Assembly (NCBI GenBank): GCA_937861115.1
Contig: CALMBD010000010.1
Span: 1-64,000, forward strand
Source of the DNA: an uncultured Bacteroidota bacterium
GTDB lineage: Bacteria; Bacteroidota; Bacteroidia; Chitinophagales; Saprospiraceae
Reading direction: 5' to 3'
Length of the DNA: 64,000 nucleotides
The notes under the pieces were generated by a model. It did no database searches. It was not told the DNA's origin and worked only from the letters and a program-made list of their open reading frames with translations. A program made the translations under genes and the position numbers. Shown here piece by piece: positions 1 through 10,218 of this stretch. Position 1 is the first letter of the stretch. Each line of letters opens with the position of its first letter.

Positions 1-2384
1 ACTGGTCGTTCGGCGATTATTTTAAAAAGGAAGCCATCGAGTGGTCGTGGGAACTCCTGACAGAGGTGTACAAAATCCCCAAAGACCGGCTCTACGTATC
101 CGTTTTCAAGGGCGATGAAAAGGAAAAACTGCCCTTCGACCAGGAAGCCTACGACGAGTGGAAGAAATATATCGCCGAAGATCGCATACTCGCTTTCGGC
201 AAAAAAGAGAATTTCTGGGAAATGGGCGATCAGGGTCCCTGCGGCCCCTGCTCCGAAATACACGTCGACCTCCGCCCCGACGCCGAACGCGCCAAAACGG
301 ACGGGAAACTGCTCGTCAACAACGACGACCCCAATGTGATCGAGGTGTGGAACAACGTATTCATGGAGTTCAACCGCAAAGCCGACGGCTCGCTCGACGA
401 ACTGCCCGCCAAATCGGTCGACACGGGCATGGGCTTCGAACGCCTCTGCCGCGCCGTCCAGGGTTCGGCGTCGAACTACGACACCGACCTCTGGCGCCCG
501 CTGTTTACGTTCCTCGAAAATGCCACCGGCCACCGCTATGAAGGCACTTATCCGCCCGCTCCGACTACAACCGGGGGCGGCGAGGGCCCCTGGCTAAAAA
601 GCGACGTGGCCATGCGCGTGGTCGCCGACCACCTGCGGGCGGTGAGTTTCACCATCGCCGACGGCGAAATGCCCTCCAACACAGGCGCCGGCTATGTTAT
701 CCGCCGCATCCTGCGCCGTGCCGTGCGCTACTATTATTCCTTCCTCGGACAGAAAGACCCGGTGATGTTCCGCATGGTGCCCATCCTGGCAGAGGAATTC
801 CGCGATGTTTTTCCCGAACTGAAGGCACAGGTAGATTTTGTGTCGCGGGTGGTACTGGAAGAGGAAAAGGGCTTTCTGCGCACGCTGGAATCGGGCCTGA
901 AACGCATTGAAAATATTGATATTCAGAATAATACCGTGACGGGTCAACAGGCTTTCGAACTGTTCGACACCTACGGGTTCCCCTTCGACCTCACCCAACT
1001 GCTCGCCCGTGAAAAAGGCTGGAGTGTCGACGAAAAAGGTTTCAATGCTGCCCTGCAGGAGCAGAAAAGCCGCTCCCGGAAAGACGCCGCCAAGGAAGTC
1101 GGCGACTGGGTGGTTTTGCGCGACAGCAATACATTCGAGTTTGTCGGTTACGACCAGTTGGAAATAACCGACGCCAAGGTGATCAAGCACCGCACGGTCA
1201 TGCTGAAAGGCCAGCCGCAATACCAGATCGTCCTCAACCGCACGCCTTTTTATCCTGAAGGCGGCGGCCAGGTAGGCGATACAGGCTACATGACCTTCGG
1301 CCCAAACGAAAAAATACGCGTGCTCGACACCAAGAAAGAGAATGACCTGGTGATCCACATTGTCGACCGGCTGCCGGAGTTCGTTATGGACCGCACGGTA
1401 GAATGTGCGGTGGATGGCTGGAAACGCCACCTGACCGAAAGCAACCACTCGGCCACACACCTGCTGCACGCCGCGTTGCGCCGCGTACTGGGTACGCACG
1501 TTCAACAAAAAGGTTCGTACCTCGACCACGAGACGCTGCGCTTTGATTTCCAGCATTTCCAGAAAATGACCGATGAGGAAATCGCGCATGTAGAGCGGCT
1601 GGTCAATGAAAAAATACGCGAAAACATCGCCCTCGACGAAGCGCGGCAACTCCCCATCGAGGAGGCCAAAAAGTCGGGCGCCATGATGTTGTTCGGCGAA
1701 AAATACGGCGAAACGGTGCGCATGATCACCTTCGACCCGGCCTACTCGCGCGAACTCTGCGGCGGCTGCCACGTAAAACAGACCGGCCAGATCGGTTTCT
1801 TCAAGATCACGGCCGAAACAGCCGTGGCTGCGGGGGTGCGCCGCGTGGAGGCCGTAACGGCCAAAGGCGCCGAAGCATACGTCGCCGATATGGAAAAAGA
1901 AGTGTCGGCCATCAAGAACACACTGAAAGCCAAGGATTTGGCAAAAGCCGTGGAATCGCTGCAGGAAGACAACAAACGCCTGCAAAAAGAGGTCGAACGT
2001 CTGGTACAGGAGCAGGCCGGCAGTCTGCGCGAGGGTCTGCGTGCCAACGCTGTCCAGATCGGCGGAGTCAATTTCATCGCAGCCGTGCTGCCCGTCGGCG
2101 ACGCCAATGCCGTCAAAACCCTGGCCTTCGAACTCGAACGCGAACTGGGCGATGCCGTGATCGCTTTCGGCTCCGTGGCCAACGACAAGCCCCTGCTTAC
2201 GGTTCGTATAAGCGATAACCTGGTCAAGGAAAAAAGCCTGAATGCCGGGACGATCGTGCGCGAACTGGCGCAGAAATACCTCAAGGGCGGCGGCGGCGGT
2301 CAGCCGTTTTTTGCAACGGCAGGCGGCAGCGACGCAAGCCGTTTACAGGAAGCGGTGGATGCCGTGAAAGGATATCTGGGGTAA
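1..2384 (+). CDS. alaS: Alanine--tRNA ligase, 5' end missing
   Basis: Charges tRNA-Ala with alanine in the cytoplasm and hydrolyses mischarged Ser/Gly-tRNA. The reading frame is already open at base 3 (WSFGDYFKKEAIEW...), so the gene starts before the window; roughly 85-90 N-terminal residues are missing compared with the usual ~875. The GTG at 66 is internal. Visible parts in order: class II catalytic core with GPCGPCSEIHVD and DTGMGFERL, tRNA-binding helices (RRILRRAVRY), editing domain with HSATH and the ELCGGCH zinc site, a coiled-coil stretch, and the C-Ala/DHHA1 tail with a GGGGGQP loop. All landmarks are intact. It ends just before a palindromic hairpin and is convergent with the RND pump gene. 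Confidence 0.97.
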   Translation, partial: WSFGDYFKKEAIEWSWELLTEVYKIPKDRLYVSVFKGDEKEKLPFDQEAYDEWKKYIAEDRILAFGKKENFWEMGDQGPCGPCSEIHVDLRPDAERAKTDGKLLVNNDDPNVIEVWNNVFMEFNRKADGSLDELPAKSVDTGMGFERLCRAVQGSASNYDTDLWRPLFTFLENATGHRYEGTYPPAPTTTGGGEGPWLKSDVAMRVVADHLRAVSFTIADGEMPSNTGAGYVIRRILRRAVRYYYSFLGQKDPVMFRMVPILAEEFRDVFPELKAQVDFVSRVVLEEEKGFLRTLESGLKRIENIDIQNNTVTGQQAFELFDTYGFPFDLTQLLAREKGWSVDEKGFNAALQEQKSRSRKDAAKEVGDWVVLRDSNTFEFVGYDQLEITDAKVIKHRTVMLKGQPQYQIVLNRTPFYPEGGGQVGDTGYMTFGPNEKIRVLDTKKENDLVIHIVDRLPEFVMDRTVECAVDGWKRHLTESNHSATHLLHAALRRVLGTHVQQKGSYLDHETLRFDFQHFQKMTDEEIAHVERLVNEKIRENIALDEARQLPIEEAKKSGAMMLFGEKYGETVRMITFDPAYSRELCGGCHVKQTGQIGFFKITAETAVAAGVRRVEAVTAKGAEAYVADMEKEVSAIKNTLKAKDLAKAVESLQEDNKRLQKEVERLVQEQAGSLREGLRANAVQIGGVNFIAAVLPVGDANAVKTLAFELERELGDAVIAFGSVANDKPLLTVRISDNLVKEKSLNAGTIVRELAQKYLKGGGGGQPFFATAGGSDASRLQEAVDAVKGYLG

Positions 2385-2390
2385 TGGTAT

Positions 2391-2437
2391 CCCGGACTTC
2401 CAGGTCCGGGTATGTACTCCGGACCCGGAAGTCCGGG
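2391..2437. repeat. Palindromic hairpin between alaS and the RND pump gene
   Basis: Two 19-base arms (2391-2409 and 2419-2437) are complementary with one mismatch around a 9-base loop. The element lies between two convergent stop codons, so it could act as a bidirectional terminator, but no T-tract follows. The right arm runs into GGGGTAC, as does the palindrome near 28063, which suggests a small repeated extragenic element. Confidence 0.7.
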
Positions 2438-2448
2438 GTACGGTGTAT

Positions 2449-5400
2449 TTACTCTTCCAGTTCCACCTTTTCCCTTTTTCCAAGTCCCAGCCTTTCCAGT
2501 CCCCGGTCGAATAGCCAGTACACCACCGGCACCACGATCAGCGACAGGAACATCGAGGAGTTCAACCCCCCGATAATGGCCCAGGCCAGCCCGTTCTTCC
2601 AGTCGGCGCCGGCGCCCTGGGCCAGGGCGATAGGCAGCAAGCCGATCACCATGGCAATATTGGTCATGAGGACCGGCCGGAAGCGGAGTTTGGTGGCCTG
2701 AAGCAGCGATTCCCGCAGGGGAGTGCCGCGCTCGCGCAAATGGTTGGCAAAGTCAACCACCAGTATGGCGTTTTTCCCGACCAGCCCGACAAGCATCAGC
2801 AGACCCAGGCCTGTGAATACGGTCAGGTTCTCGCGCGCCAGCGCCAGCGCCAGGAAAGCGCCGATGATCGACAATGGAATGGAGAACAACACCACCAGCG
2901 GATACACCCAGTTGTCGTACAGGGCCACCATGATGAGGTAAACGAGCACCAGCGACGCCCACAAGGCAAAACCCAGGGTGCCGATGCCCTGTTCCTGCCG
3001 TTTCAGGTCGCCGCCGTACTTGATCTCCGTGCTCGGGGGCAGGGGCATGGCGTCGAGCCTGGCCTTGATGTCGCGGCTGACGGAGCCGTTGGGGCGGCCG
3101 ATCACCTGTGCCGTGAGCATGACGGAAGTCACGCGGTCGCGGCGTTCGAGGCGGGTGGGCGCCGTACTTTCCCGGATATCGGCGAATTGTTTGAGGTAGA
3201 CCGTATTGCCCAGGGGGTTGACGAACGACAGACTGCGTATATCGTCGGCGCTGCGCCGGTCGAAGGCATCCAGCCCGATGCGGATGGGGTACTCGTAATC
3301 GCCGTCGCGGTACTGGGCGTCGCTATTGCCACTGAAGGCGGTTTGCAGCGTAAGCCCCACCTGCGCCATGGCGAGTCCGTAGTCGGCCATACGCTGGCGG
3401 TTGACCTCCACACGCACCTCCGGGTTGCCGCCCTGCACAGTGGGTGTGATCTCGACACAGCCGGGCACAGCCGCCATTTCGCGTTCCACGCGGGCCGACA
3501 GCGCCAGCAGGCTGTCGAGGTCGGGGCCGTTGAGCATGATCTCGATGGGCGAGAACGACAAACCCACGATATCGATGGGCGAGGCTTTTATTTTCGCGCC
3601 GGCAATCAGTTCTTCCAGTTTCACCTTGGCTTTTCGGGCGTATACGACGGTAGGTTCCATGCGTTTTTCGCCGAATGGCGTCAGAAAAACCTGTATTTCG
3701 GCAAAATAGGGCGTGTTCAGGCCGAAGGATTTGTTGTTGGTACCCACGGTGGAAAAAGTACGCACCACGTCGGGCTGCTGGCGCAGCCAGGCTTCTACCT
3801 GACGGGTTACCTCGTTGGTTTGCCGCAGGGCGGCGTCTTTGGGCAGTTCGATCTCGAGCAGGAACTCGCCGCGTTCGCCGGTATCGAAAAAGGCATTGCC
3901 AATGTATCCTTTGGTGAGCAGCAGGAAAGAGCCGAAAAACAACCCCGTAGCGATAAGCAGGGTAGCCGCCCGCGTTTTCCAGTCGCGCAGGGCCCATCCG
4001 AGTACGCTTACAAAACCATCAGACAGCCATTCCAGAAAATGTTCGAAGCGCAATACGATGCGCCCGGCGATGTTGCTGCCCTTGAACCGGTACACTTTGG
4101 CAAAACGCGAGGTGAGCCAGGGCACCAGCGTGAAGGATACGAACAGCGACATCAGGGTACTGGTCAGCACCGTCATGCAGAACTGGCGGAGCAGGTTGGG
4201 CACCATGCCTACCGAAAGAATGATGGGCAGAAAAACCACCACGTCGACCAGGGTGATGCTGACGGCCGTAAAGCCGATCTCCACACGGCCATCGTATGAA
4301 GCCTGGACGCGGTTTTTGCCCATTTCCAGGTGGCGGTAAATGTTCTCGATCACCACAATGGCGTCGTCGACCAGGATACCGATCGCCAGCGACAGGCCGA
4401 GCAGCGACAACAGGTTGAGCGAATACCCGAATACCTTCATCATCACGAAGGTGCTGACGATCGAAGTGGGTATCGACACCAGTACGATCAGCGCGTTGCG
4501 CAGGCTGTGCAGGAACAGGAGCATGACCAGCGCCACGAGCAGAACGGCGATAAACAGGTCGTGGATGACCGCATCGGTAGCGGCCTTGGTGAAGGTACTG
4601 CTGTTGGCCACCACCTGAAAATGCAGCCCTTCCCTGGCATAGGTTTTTTCCAGTACCCTGATCCTTTCGAGCACCAGATTGGCCATATCCACCGCGTTGG
4701 CGTCGCCCTGCTTGCGGATGACGAGGCCCACGGCGGGCTGCCCGTCGGTTCGGCAGATGACTTCCTGATCGCGCATGCCGTCCTGTACTTCGGCGATATC
4801 CTTGATATAGATGGAAGCGCCAAACCTGCTTTTACCCACTACCAGGTTGCGGATATCGTCGAGGGATAGAAATTTGCCGGCGAGGCGAATGCGCAACTGG
4901 CCTTCGGCGCCCGTCACTTTGCCCGTGGGGAAGTCGAGGTTGGCCGCCTGTACCGCCTGCGCCACCTGGAGCAGCGACAATCCGTACTGTTCAAGCCGGG
5001 CGCTGCTGATATTGATCTTGATCTCGCGTTCTTCACCACCGAGCACACTCACCTGCGCCACGCCCTGCAGTTGGGCGATCTCGGGCACCACCCGGTTCTT
5101 GACCAGGTCGTAAAACGCCGTTCCCGTGAGGTTGCCGGCTACAGCGAGTCGAACGACGGGCAATTCATCCAGCGCAAATTTGTTGATGACCGGTGTGCGC
5201 ACCTCCTTCGGAAAAGAAGATTGTATCTGGTTGATCTTGCGCTGCATCTCCTGCACCGACTTGTCGATGTCGGCATCCTGGTTGAGTTCAACGCTGATAA
5301 AGGATGAATTCTCCTGGGAACCAACCTGTATCTGCTCGATCCCTTCGAGGGAAGAAATGGCGTCTTCAATGGGCTTGCTCACCGTATTCTCCACCTCCGA

Positions 5401-5568
5401 TGGTGAAGCGCCGGGGTAGATCGTGATGATGGTCACCACCGGCGGGCTGAATTTCGGCACCATCTCGATGGGCAGGCTGAAGTAACTGGCCACCCCCATA
5501 AAAGTTAATACGGCGAAGACGACGATGATGAGGGAGGGGCGGCGTATGGATAGTGCAGTGATATTCAC
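2449..5568 (-). CDS. RND efflux transporter permease (HAE1/AcrB-like)
   Basis: Inner-membrane proton-driven pump of 1039 residues, the usual length for AcrB/MexB relatives. It shows TM1 right after the N-terminus, a porter-domain start (YPGASPSEVENTVSKPIED), the TM4 acidic pair in GILVDDAIVVIENI, and the second-half helix VGLVGKNAILVVDFAN. These pumps normally work with a periplasmic adaptor and an outer membrane channel; neither is next to it, so it must use partners encoded elsewhere or the partners have been lost here. The start is GTG at 5568; no ATG lies upstream in frame before the promoter-like TAACTTTG. The substrate cannot be deduced; the sequence fits the hydrophobe/drug group better than metal exporters (inference). 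Confidence 0.93.
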   Translation of the reverse strand: MNITALSIRRPSLIIVVFAVLTFMGVASYFSLPIEMVPKFSPPVVTIITIYPGASPSEVENTVSKPIEDAISSLEGIEQIQVGSQENSSFISVELNQDADIDKSVQEMQRKINQIQSSFPKEVRTPVINKFALDELPVVRLAVAGNLTGTAFYDLVKNRVVPEIAQLQGVAQVSVLGGEEREIKINISSARLEQYGLSLLQVAQAVQAANLDFPTGKVTGAEGQLRIRLAGKFLSLDDIRNLVVGKSRFGASIYIKDIAEVQDGMRDQEVICRTDGQPAVGLVIRKQGDANAVDMANLVLERIRVLEKTYAREGLHFQVVANSSTFTKAATDAVIHDLFIAVLLVALVMLLFLHSLRNALIVLVSIPTSIVSTFVMMKVFGYSLNLLSLLGLSLAIGILVDDAIVVIENIYRHLEMGKNRVQASYDGRVEIGFTAVSITLVDVVVFLPIILSVGMVPNLLRQFCMTVLTSTLMSLFVSFTLVPWLTSRFAKVYRFKGSNIAGRIVLRFEHFLEWLSDGFVSVLGWALRDWKTRAATLLIATGLFFGSFLLLTKGYIGNAFFDTGERGEFLLEIELPKDAALRQTNEVTRQVEAWLRQQPDVVRTFSTVGTNNKSFGLNTPYFAEIQVFLTPFGEKRMEPTVVYARKAKVKLEELIAGAKIKASPIDIVGLSFSPIEIMLNGPDLDSLLALSARVEREMAAVPGCVEITPTVQGGNPEVRVEVNRQRMADYGLAMAQVGLTLQTAFSGNSDAQYRDGDYEYPIRIGLDAFDRRSADDIRSLSFVNPLGNTVYLKQFADIRESTAPTRLERRDRVTSVMLTAQVIGRPNGSVSRDIKARLDAMPLPPSTEIKYGGDLKRQEQGIGTLGFALWASLVLVYLIMVALYDNWVYPLVVLFSIPLSIIGAFLALALARENLTVFTGLGLLMLVGLVGKNAILVVDFANHLRERGTPLRESLLQATKLRFRPVLMTNIAMVIGLLPIALAQGAGADWKNGLAWAIIGGLNSSMFLSLIVVPVVYWLFDRGLERLGLGKREKVELEE

Positions 5569-5593
5569 GATGGATGGAAAAGACGGTGGGCGG

Positions 5594-5601
5594 CAAAGTT
5601 A
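5594..5601 (-). promoter_or_regulatory. Probable -7 box (TAACTTTG) of the RND pump gene
   Basis: An exact match to the Bacteroidota -7 consensus TAnnTTTG sits 25 bases before the GTG start, leaving a short leader. No clear TTG box is seen about 20 bases further upstream, so support is partial. Confidence 0.45.
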
Positions 5602-5752
5602 AGCAGGACGAGGGTGGAATTCAGAATGAACTGCCGGAGTTCGTTTTCTTGTAATGCCATTGGTATGCAGTAGTCTAAAAAATCATCCTCAAATCAGTAC
5701 AGTTCGTATATTTCGAATCAAAATTTAGTAGACATCTTTTATAAGCAACCCT

Positions 5753-8700
5753 ATGAAAAAAATTTACCTGATTTATTTATTCGCAGGCGCCATTTGCCTT
5801 ATTCCCAAACACACCACTGCCCAGTGCGGGATCGGGATAGATCCGGGTGAAAATGTCTATTTGTGTTCCGCCCCGCAAACCAGAGGCCTAATTGCCGATA
5901 TATCCGGTCCGAACATTGGATTGGCGTGGACCAACCTTGCGGGAACTGTCCTGACCAATTATTATATTAATAATGTAAATGTTGTTCAGACAACAAGTTA
6001 TGTTGTTGAAGTAAAGTGCCTCGATTACGCAAATAATGCGATCCAAAATGGTGATTTTGAAAGCGGCAATTCCGGTTTTTATTCCGATTTGACCTATAAT
6101 CCGGGCGACCTTACGATTCCGGGGACATACGATGTACTGACCAATCCCTTGCTTTCGAACCCCGGTTTCGCTCCGTGTACCGATCACACTTCCGGGGCCG
6201 GTAATATGATGGCTATGAACGGCCCGGCATTGCCGGGGTACGACCTGTGGTGTCAAACCGTACAGGTAACTCCATTCACGGAATACTATTTTTCTTTCTG
6301 GGCTACCCCTATAACGTCGGAGAACGCCGGGGGAATCAATTTTCTGATTAACAGTGAAGTGCTCGCTTCCATACCCAAGTTGCATGTACCCTGCAGTTGG
6401 AAAAATCGCAGTGGCATCTGGATAAGCGGCGCTGCGACGACAGCCGAAGTATGCATTGCGAAAAGCTCGAGCCTGGTTCAGTATGCAGCGCTGGATGATA
6501 TTGCCCTGGTACCTGTCCATCGCATCAAAGATACCGTAACCGTGCATGTGGTCGATATCGTTGCCAAAGCGACGCCACCGACATCCTATATCGACTGTGA
6601 AGGCGCGACCCTCACCCTGAGTGGAATCGGTTCTACGGTTCATCCTCAGGTAACTTACAACTGGTCTACACCGGATGGCAATATTGTGTCGGGTCAGAAT
6701 ACGCTAAATCCCGTGGTAAACGCCGCCGGCACCTATACCCTTACCGTTAGTCTCAACGGCAGCATTGGCGATTGTACCAAAACCGCTACGGTGAAGGTGG
6801 TTTCGCTCAACCAACCGCATGCAAGTATCACGGCTCCGGTGAGTGCTCCCTGTTTAGGAACAGTCCAACTCAATGGCAGTTCTTCACAACCGGCGCAGTC
6901 TTCCTTTCAATGGACCGTCATCGACGGTGGGAATATCGTATCGGGCGCAAACAGCGCCACCGCTTTGGTAGACCAGTCCGGCACTTACGGCCTGCTGGTG
7001 ACCAACACCAACACCGGTTGTACGGCAGAGGCCACGGTTACACTTATCGATCCGCCGCTGCCCATCGCGAGTGCAAGCGCTACGGCAATCGGTTGCTCCC
7101 ACCCACTGTCGACCCTTTCGGGAACAGGTTCTTCTTTCGGGTTAGGTTATACTTATAACTGGTCCACAACAGACGGCAATATTGTTTCGGGGCAAAACAA
7201 TATCAATGCTACAGCCGATACGGTGGGCACCTATATGCTTCAGGTGACCAATACCCTTAACCTGTGTACCGCAACCTTTACGGTCACAGTGACGTCGGAT
7301 ACAACCACGCTACCCGTGCAAATACTGGCAGCCGATACCCTCAACTGCAACCAAACCAATATTACCCTTGCCGTCGACAGCACCACCTATGGAGTGAACA
7401 ATGTTTATACCTGGACGGCCCTTTCCGGTGGCAACATCGTCTCGGGCGCCGATTCGCTGTCGCCGGTAGTGAACGCCCCGGGGCTTTATGCCCTGCTTGT
7501 CAGCGATACACTCCAGGCCTGCACGGGCACAGATACCATTGCTGTAATGGCCGACACCTCCGCCCTGACGGCTATCGCAAATGCGCCCGACGTCCTGACC
7601 TGTACTTTTGCTGAAGTCATGCTCAATACAAACGGCTCAAGTATTGATTCGCTGTTGACCTATGCATGGAGTACGACGGATGGCAATATCGTTTCGGGCG
7701 CCGATTCACCCGCTCCCCTTGTAAACGCCCCGGGTATTTATCATCTCCTGCTGACCAATCCGGCCAACGGCTGCACGGCCACCGATGTAGCGGAAGTCAT
7801 AGCCGACGTTTCAGCGCCATTATTATCCATCCTGCCCCCCGGCATGATCAATTGCGTTCAGGATACGGTCGCGCTTCATGTCGACAACTCAGCTATCCTT
7901 CCAAATTACATATATGACTGGACAGCCCTTTCCGGTGGAAATATCGTATCGGGAGCCGACTCCCCCACCCTCCTGGTCGATGCCCCGGGCGCTTACCAAC
8001 TCCTGCTCACAAACCCCGCCAACGGCTGTACGGCAACCGATGTGGCGGAAGTGCTGGAAGACGTGGCGGAACCTGCCGTCGCGTTGAATGTATCGGATGT
8101 ACTCAACTGCCATAATACCACCGTTACGCTGGAAAATACCGGAACAAACGGCTCAACGCCACTCAGCCATGTTTGGACCCTGCCCGACGGCACAATGGAA
8201 ACAACCGGCGCAACAACAAACCTGAATGTCAATGAACCGGGAAATTATACCCTCCTGGTAACCAATACCCAGAACGGCTGTACAACCACGGCAATTGCCG
8301 ACGTGGTGCAGTACGATCCCGTTACAGCCGCTCTCGTTTCCCAACTGGACGCCACCTGCTTCGGCGCTGCCGACGGCGCGATCAGTACAACTGCCCTCGG
8401 CGGCGACGGCTTACTCGCCTACCTGTGGAACAACGACGCGACAACTCAGAATCTGGAGGATATTCCTGCCGGTACTTACTCCCTCACCGTCACTGACGGA
8501 GAAAACTGTACGGCGGAACTGGTGGTTACGGTCGGTCAGCCGGCTGAGTTGCTCGCTAATGCCACATCAACAGCGGTATCGACTGTCGGCGCCAGCGACG
8601 GAACGGCATCCGCCGACCCGCAGGGCGGAACCATGCCTTATGCCTATCATTGGAGCAATGACGCCGTGACGGCAACCATCACCGATCTGCCTGCAGGCTT

Positions 8701-9988
8701 TTATTCCGTGACGGTCACCGACGCCAACGGTTGCTCGGCTGTACAAACAGTAGAGGTGTTCGGCGGACTTTGCGCCCTTGAAGCCGATGTTGAGACCATC
8801 GATGCTCCCTGTCCCGGAACTGCCGGAGGGCAGGCCACTGCTACTCCCATCGGCGGCACAGGCCCGTTTGAGTATACCTGGACCTCCGGCTCGATGGAAC
8901 AAACTGCGACCGGGCTGGCTGCGGGTGCCTACAGCGTTACAATCACCGACGCCAACGGTTGCACGGCCACAGCTACCGCGCAGATCAATGCAACAGACCT
9001 CGAAGCGCCTGTCATTCAGGTCGCTTCATCCACGGTTGTATTGGGGACAACAGGCGCGGTCAGTTTAAGCCTCCAAACGCTCGGCGCAATAGTTTCCGAC
9101 AACTGCGCACTGGAATCTGTTCAGATTGTTCCCGACAAGTTCGATTGTTTCGATCTGGGCGAACAAATGGTGAGCATCACGGCGCAGGATGCGTCGGGGA
9201 ACGCAACCACGCAAAGCATTACCGTGACCATCGTTGATGCCGAAGCGCCGGTACTCCAGTGCCCCGCGTCGGTCATGCGCTGCAATACCGACAATCTGGT
9301 GGAGCACCCCGCTCCGGTGGCTTTCGACAACTGCCTGATACTGGGCGGAACATTCAGCCAGCCGTCGGGTCTGCCGAGTGGTTCGGTATTCCCGGAAGGG
9401 ACAACCGTTAATACCTATACATTCACCGACCAGCAGGGCAACGCCGGCAGTTGTTCGTTCGAGGTGACCATCCTCAGTCCCTTGACGGTCAGTCTCGACA
9501 CCCTGATCCACGATATCGACAACCAGCAGGTGGGCAGCATTCAGGTTACCGTTGGAGGCAGCATGCCGGGTTACACCTACAACTGGCTGCTGAACGGCGA
9601 CGTAGTGGGAAATACAGAAGACCTCGGTGGTTTGGGGCAGGGCTTTTACAGCCTGCTGGTGACCGATGCATTCGGTTGCACGACACAGGCCGGGCCCTAT
9701 GAATTGAGCAGTCTGGTAAACACCCAAAACCAGCATGTGATTGATCTCATCGATGTCTTTCCGAATCCAAGTACGGGGCTTGTGTTTGTGGTATTGCCCG
9801 AAGCGCTACTGGATGAGGAACTGCACCTGCAGGCCTATGATGCGACAGGCCGAAGGGTATGGGAACAATATGCACAGAGGCAGAAACGGCTTACTATTGA
9901 TCTGAATAATGTTGCCGGAGGGATTTACGCCATACGCATAAGCACGAAACAAGGGCAAATTCTGAGACCCGTTATTGTGGCCCGATAA
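5753..9988 (+). CDS. Giant T9SS cargo protein with 7 PKD-like repeats, SprB-type and HYR domains, type A sorting tail
   Basis: Secreted surface protein of 1411 residues. Signal peptide at 1-24; residues ~98-250 look like a jelly-roll or carbohydrate-binding-like domain (NGDFESG ... ALDDI); ~272-855 are seven ~83-residue repeats, most with one Cys near each end; ~856-1081 are three SprB-type repeats (AGTYSLTVTD, AGAYSVTITDANGC); ~1083-1244 are two HYR-like modules (DNCAL, DASGNAT); then one more SprB-like unit; ~1331-1411 is a type A sorting domain (VFPNPSTG). Such proteins cross the outer membrane by the T9SS and are processed at the tail. Its N-terminal 270 residues match those of the gene at 16320, so they are paralogues. 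Likely role: adhesion, gliding or polymer binding (inference). A hairpin terminator follows. Confidence 0.9.
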   Translation: MKKIYLIYLFAGAICLIPKHTTAQCGIGIDPGENVYLCSAPQTRGLIADISGPNIGLAWTNLAGTVLTNYYINNVNVVQTTSYVVEVKCLDYANNAIQNGDFESGNSGFYSDLTYNPGDLTIPGTYDVLTNPLLSNPGFAPCTDHTSGAGNMMAMNGPALPGYDLWCQTVQVTPFTEYYFSFWATPITSENAGGINFLINSEVLASIPKLHVPCSWKNRSGIWISGAATTAEVCIAKSSSLVQYAALDDIALVPVHRIKDTVTVHVVDIVAKATPPTSYIDCEGATLTLSGIGSTVHPQVTYNWSTPDGNIVSGQNTLNPVVNAAGTYTLTVSLNGSIGDCTKTATVKVVSLNQPHASITAPVSAPCLGTVQLNGSSSQPAQSSFQWTVIDGGNIVSGANSATALVDQSGTYGLLVTNTNTGCTAEATVTLIDPPLPIASASATAIGCSHPLSTLSGTGSSFGLGYTYNWSTTDGNIVSGQNNINATADTVGTYMLQVTNTLNLCTATFTVTVTSDTTTLPVQILAADTLNCNQTNITLAVDSTTYGVNNVYTWTALSGGNIVSGADSLSPVVNAPGLYALLVSDTLQACTGTDTIAVMADTSALTAIANAPDVLTCTFAEVMLNTNGSSIDSLLTYAWSTTDGNIVSGADSPAPLVNAPGIYHLLLTNPANGCTATDVAEVIADVSAPLLSILPPGMINCVQDTVALHVDNSAILPNYIYDWTALSGGNIVSGADSPTLLVDAPGAYQLLLTNPANGCTATDVAEVLEDVAEPAVALNVSDVLNCHNTTVTLENTGTNGSTPLSHVWTLPDGTMETTGATTNLNVNEPGNYTLLVTNTQNGCTTTAIADVVQYDPVTAALVSQLDATCFGAADGAISTTALGGDGLLAYLWNNDATTQNLEDIPAGTYSLTVTDGENCTAELVVTVGQPAELLANATSTAVSTVGASDGTASADPQGGTMPYAYHWSNDAVTATITDLPAGFYSVTVTDANGCSAVQTVEVFGGLCALEADVETIDAPCPGTAGGQATATPIGGTGPFEYTWTSGSMEQTATGLAAGAYSVTITDANGCTATATAQINATDLEAPVIQVASSTVVLGTTGAVSLSLQTLGAIVSDNCALESVQIVPDKFDCFDLGEQMVSITAQDASGNATTQSITVTIVDAEAPVLQCPASVMRCNTDNLVEHPAPVAFDNCLILGGTFSQPSGLPSGSVFPEGTTVNTYTFTDQQGNAGSCSFEVTILSPLTVSLDTLIHDIDNQQVGSIQVTVGGSMPGYTYNWLLNGDVVGNTEDLGGLGQGFYSLLVTDAFGCTTQAGPYELSSLVNTQNQHVIDLIDVFPNPSTGLVFVVLPEALLDEELHLQAYDATGRRVWEQYAQRQKRLTIDLNNVAGGIYAIRISTKQGQILRPVIVAR
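6566..8317 (+). repeat. Seven tandem ~250-base coding repeats
   Basis: Seven units of about 83 codons each. The protein pattern is a Cys near the start, a Y-x-W core, a DGNIVSG or GGNIVSG turn, then GTY/GLY-x-LLVT and a Cys (often NGC). DNA identity between units is modest, so they are old duplications kept by selection on the protein. Confidence 0.88.
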
Positions 9989-10042
9989 AAATGCATAATC
10001 CGGCCTCTTAAAATTTTAGTTTTCAAAATCAACAGGGCATCC

Positions 10043-10081
10043 CGCAGATTCTCGCATCCTGCAAGAATCTGCGTTTTTTTA
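10043..10081 (+). terminator. Rho-independent terminator after the 1411-residue protein
   Basis: A perfect 10-base stem (cgcagattct / agaatctgcg) with an 11-base loop is followed by a run of eight T. It lies 55 bases after the stop codon. Apart from this and the BlaI promoter, the 310-base gap 9989-10298 is AT-rich and shows no gene. Confidence 0.85.
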
Positions 10082-10218
10082 TGCGGCATTCTGGTGGAAA
10101 AACTATTGGTTTTACCCGCACACATGAATTCCAGAAAGGTTTTTAAATAATTTAACCTGCTGTTTATAAGATATTTATATTTTTCAACGTAAAAATACGT
10201 CAAATAGCCTAATAAATA

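Noticed and set aside
594..1985. 463-codon open frame opposite alaS
   Set aside because: It mirrors the GC-rich codons of alaS on the other strand, has no start signal or family pattern, and alaS is certain.
2740..4299. 519-codon open frame antisense to the RND gene
   Set aside because: Low-complexity Gln/His/Arg/Gly-rich translation typical of a shadow frame; the RND protein is clear.
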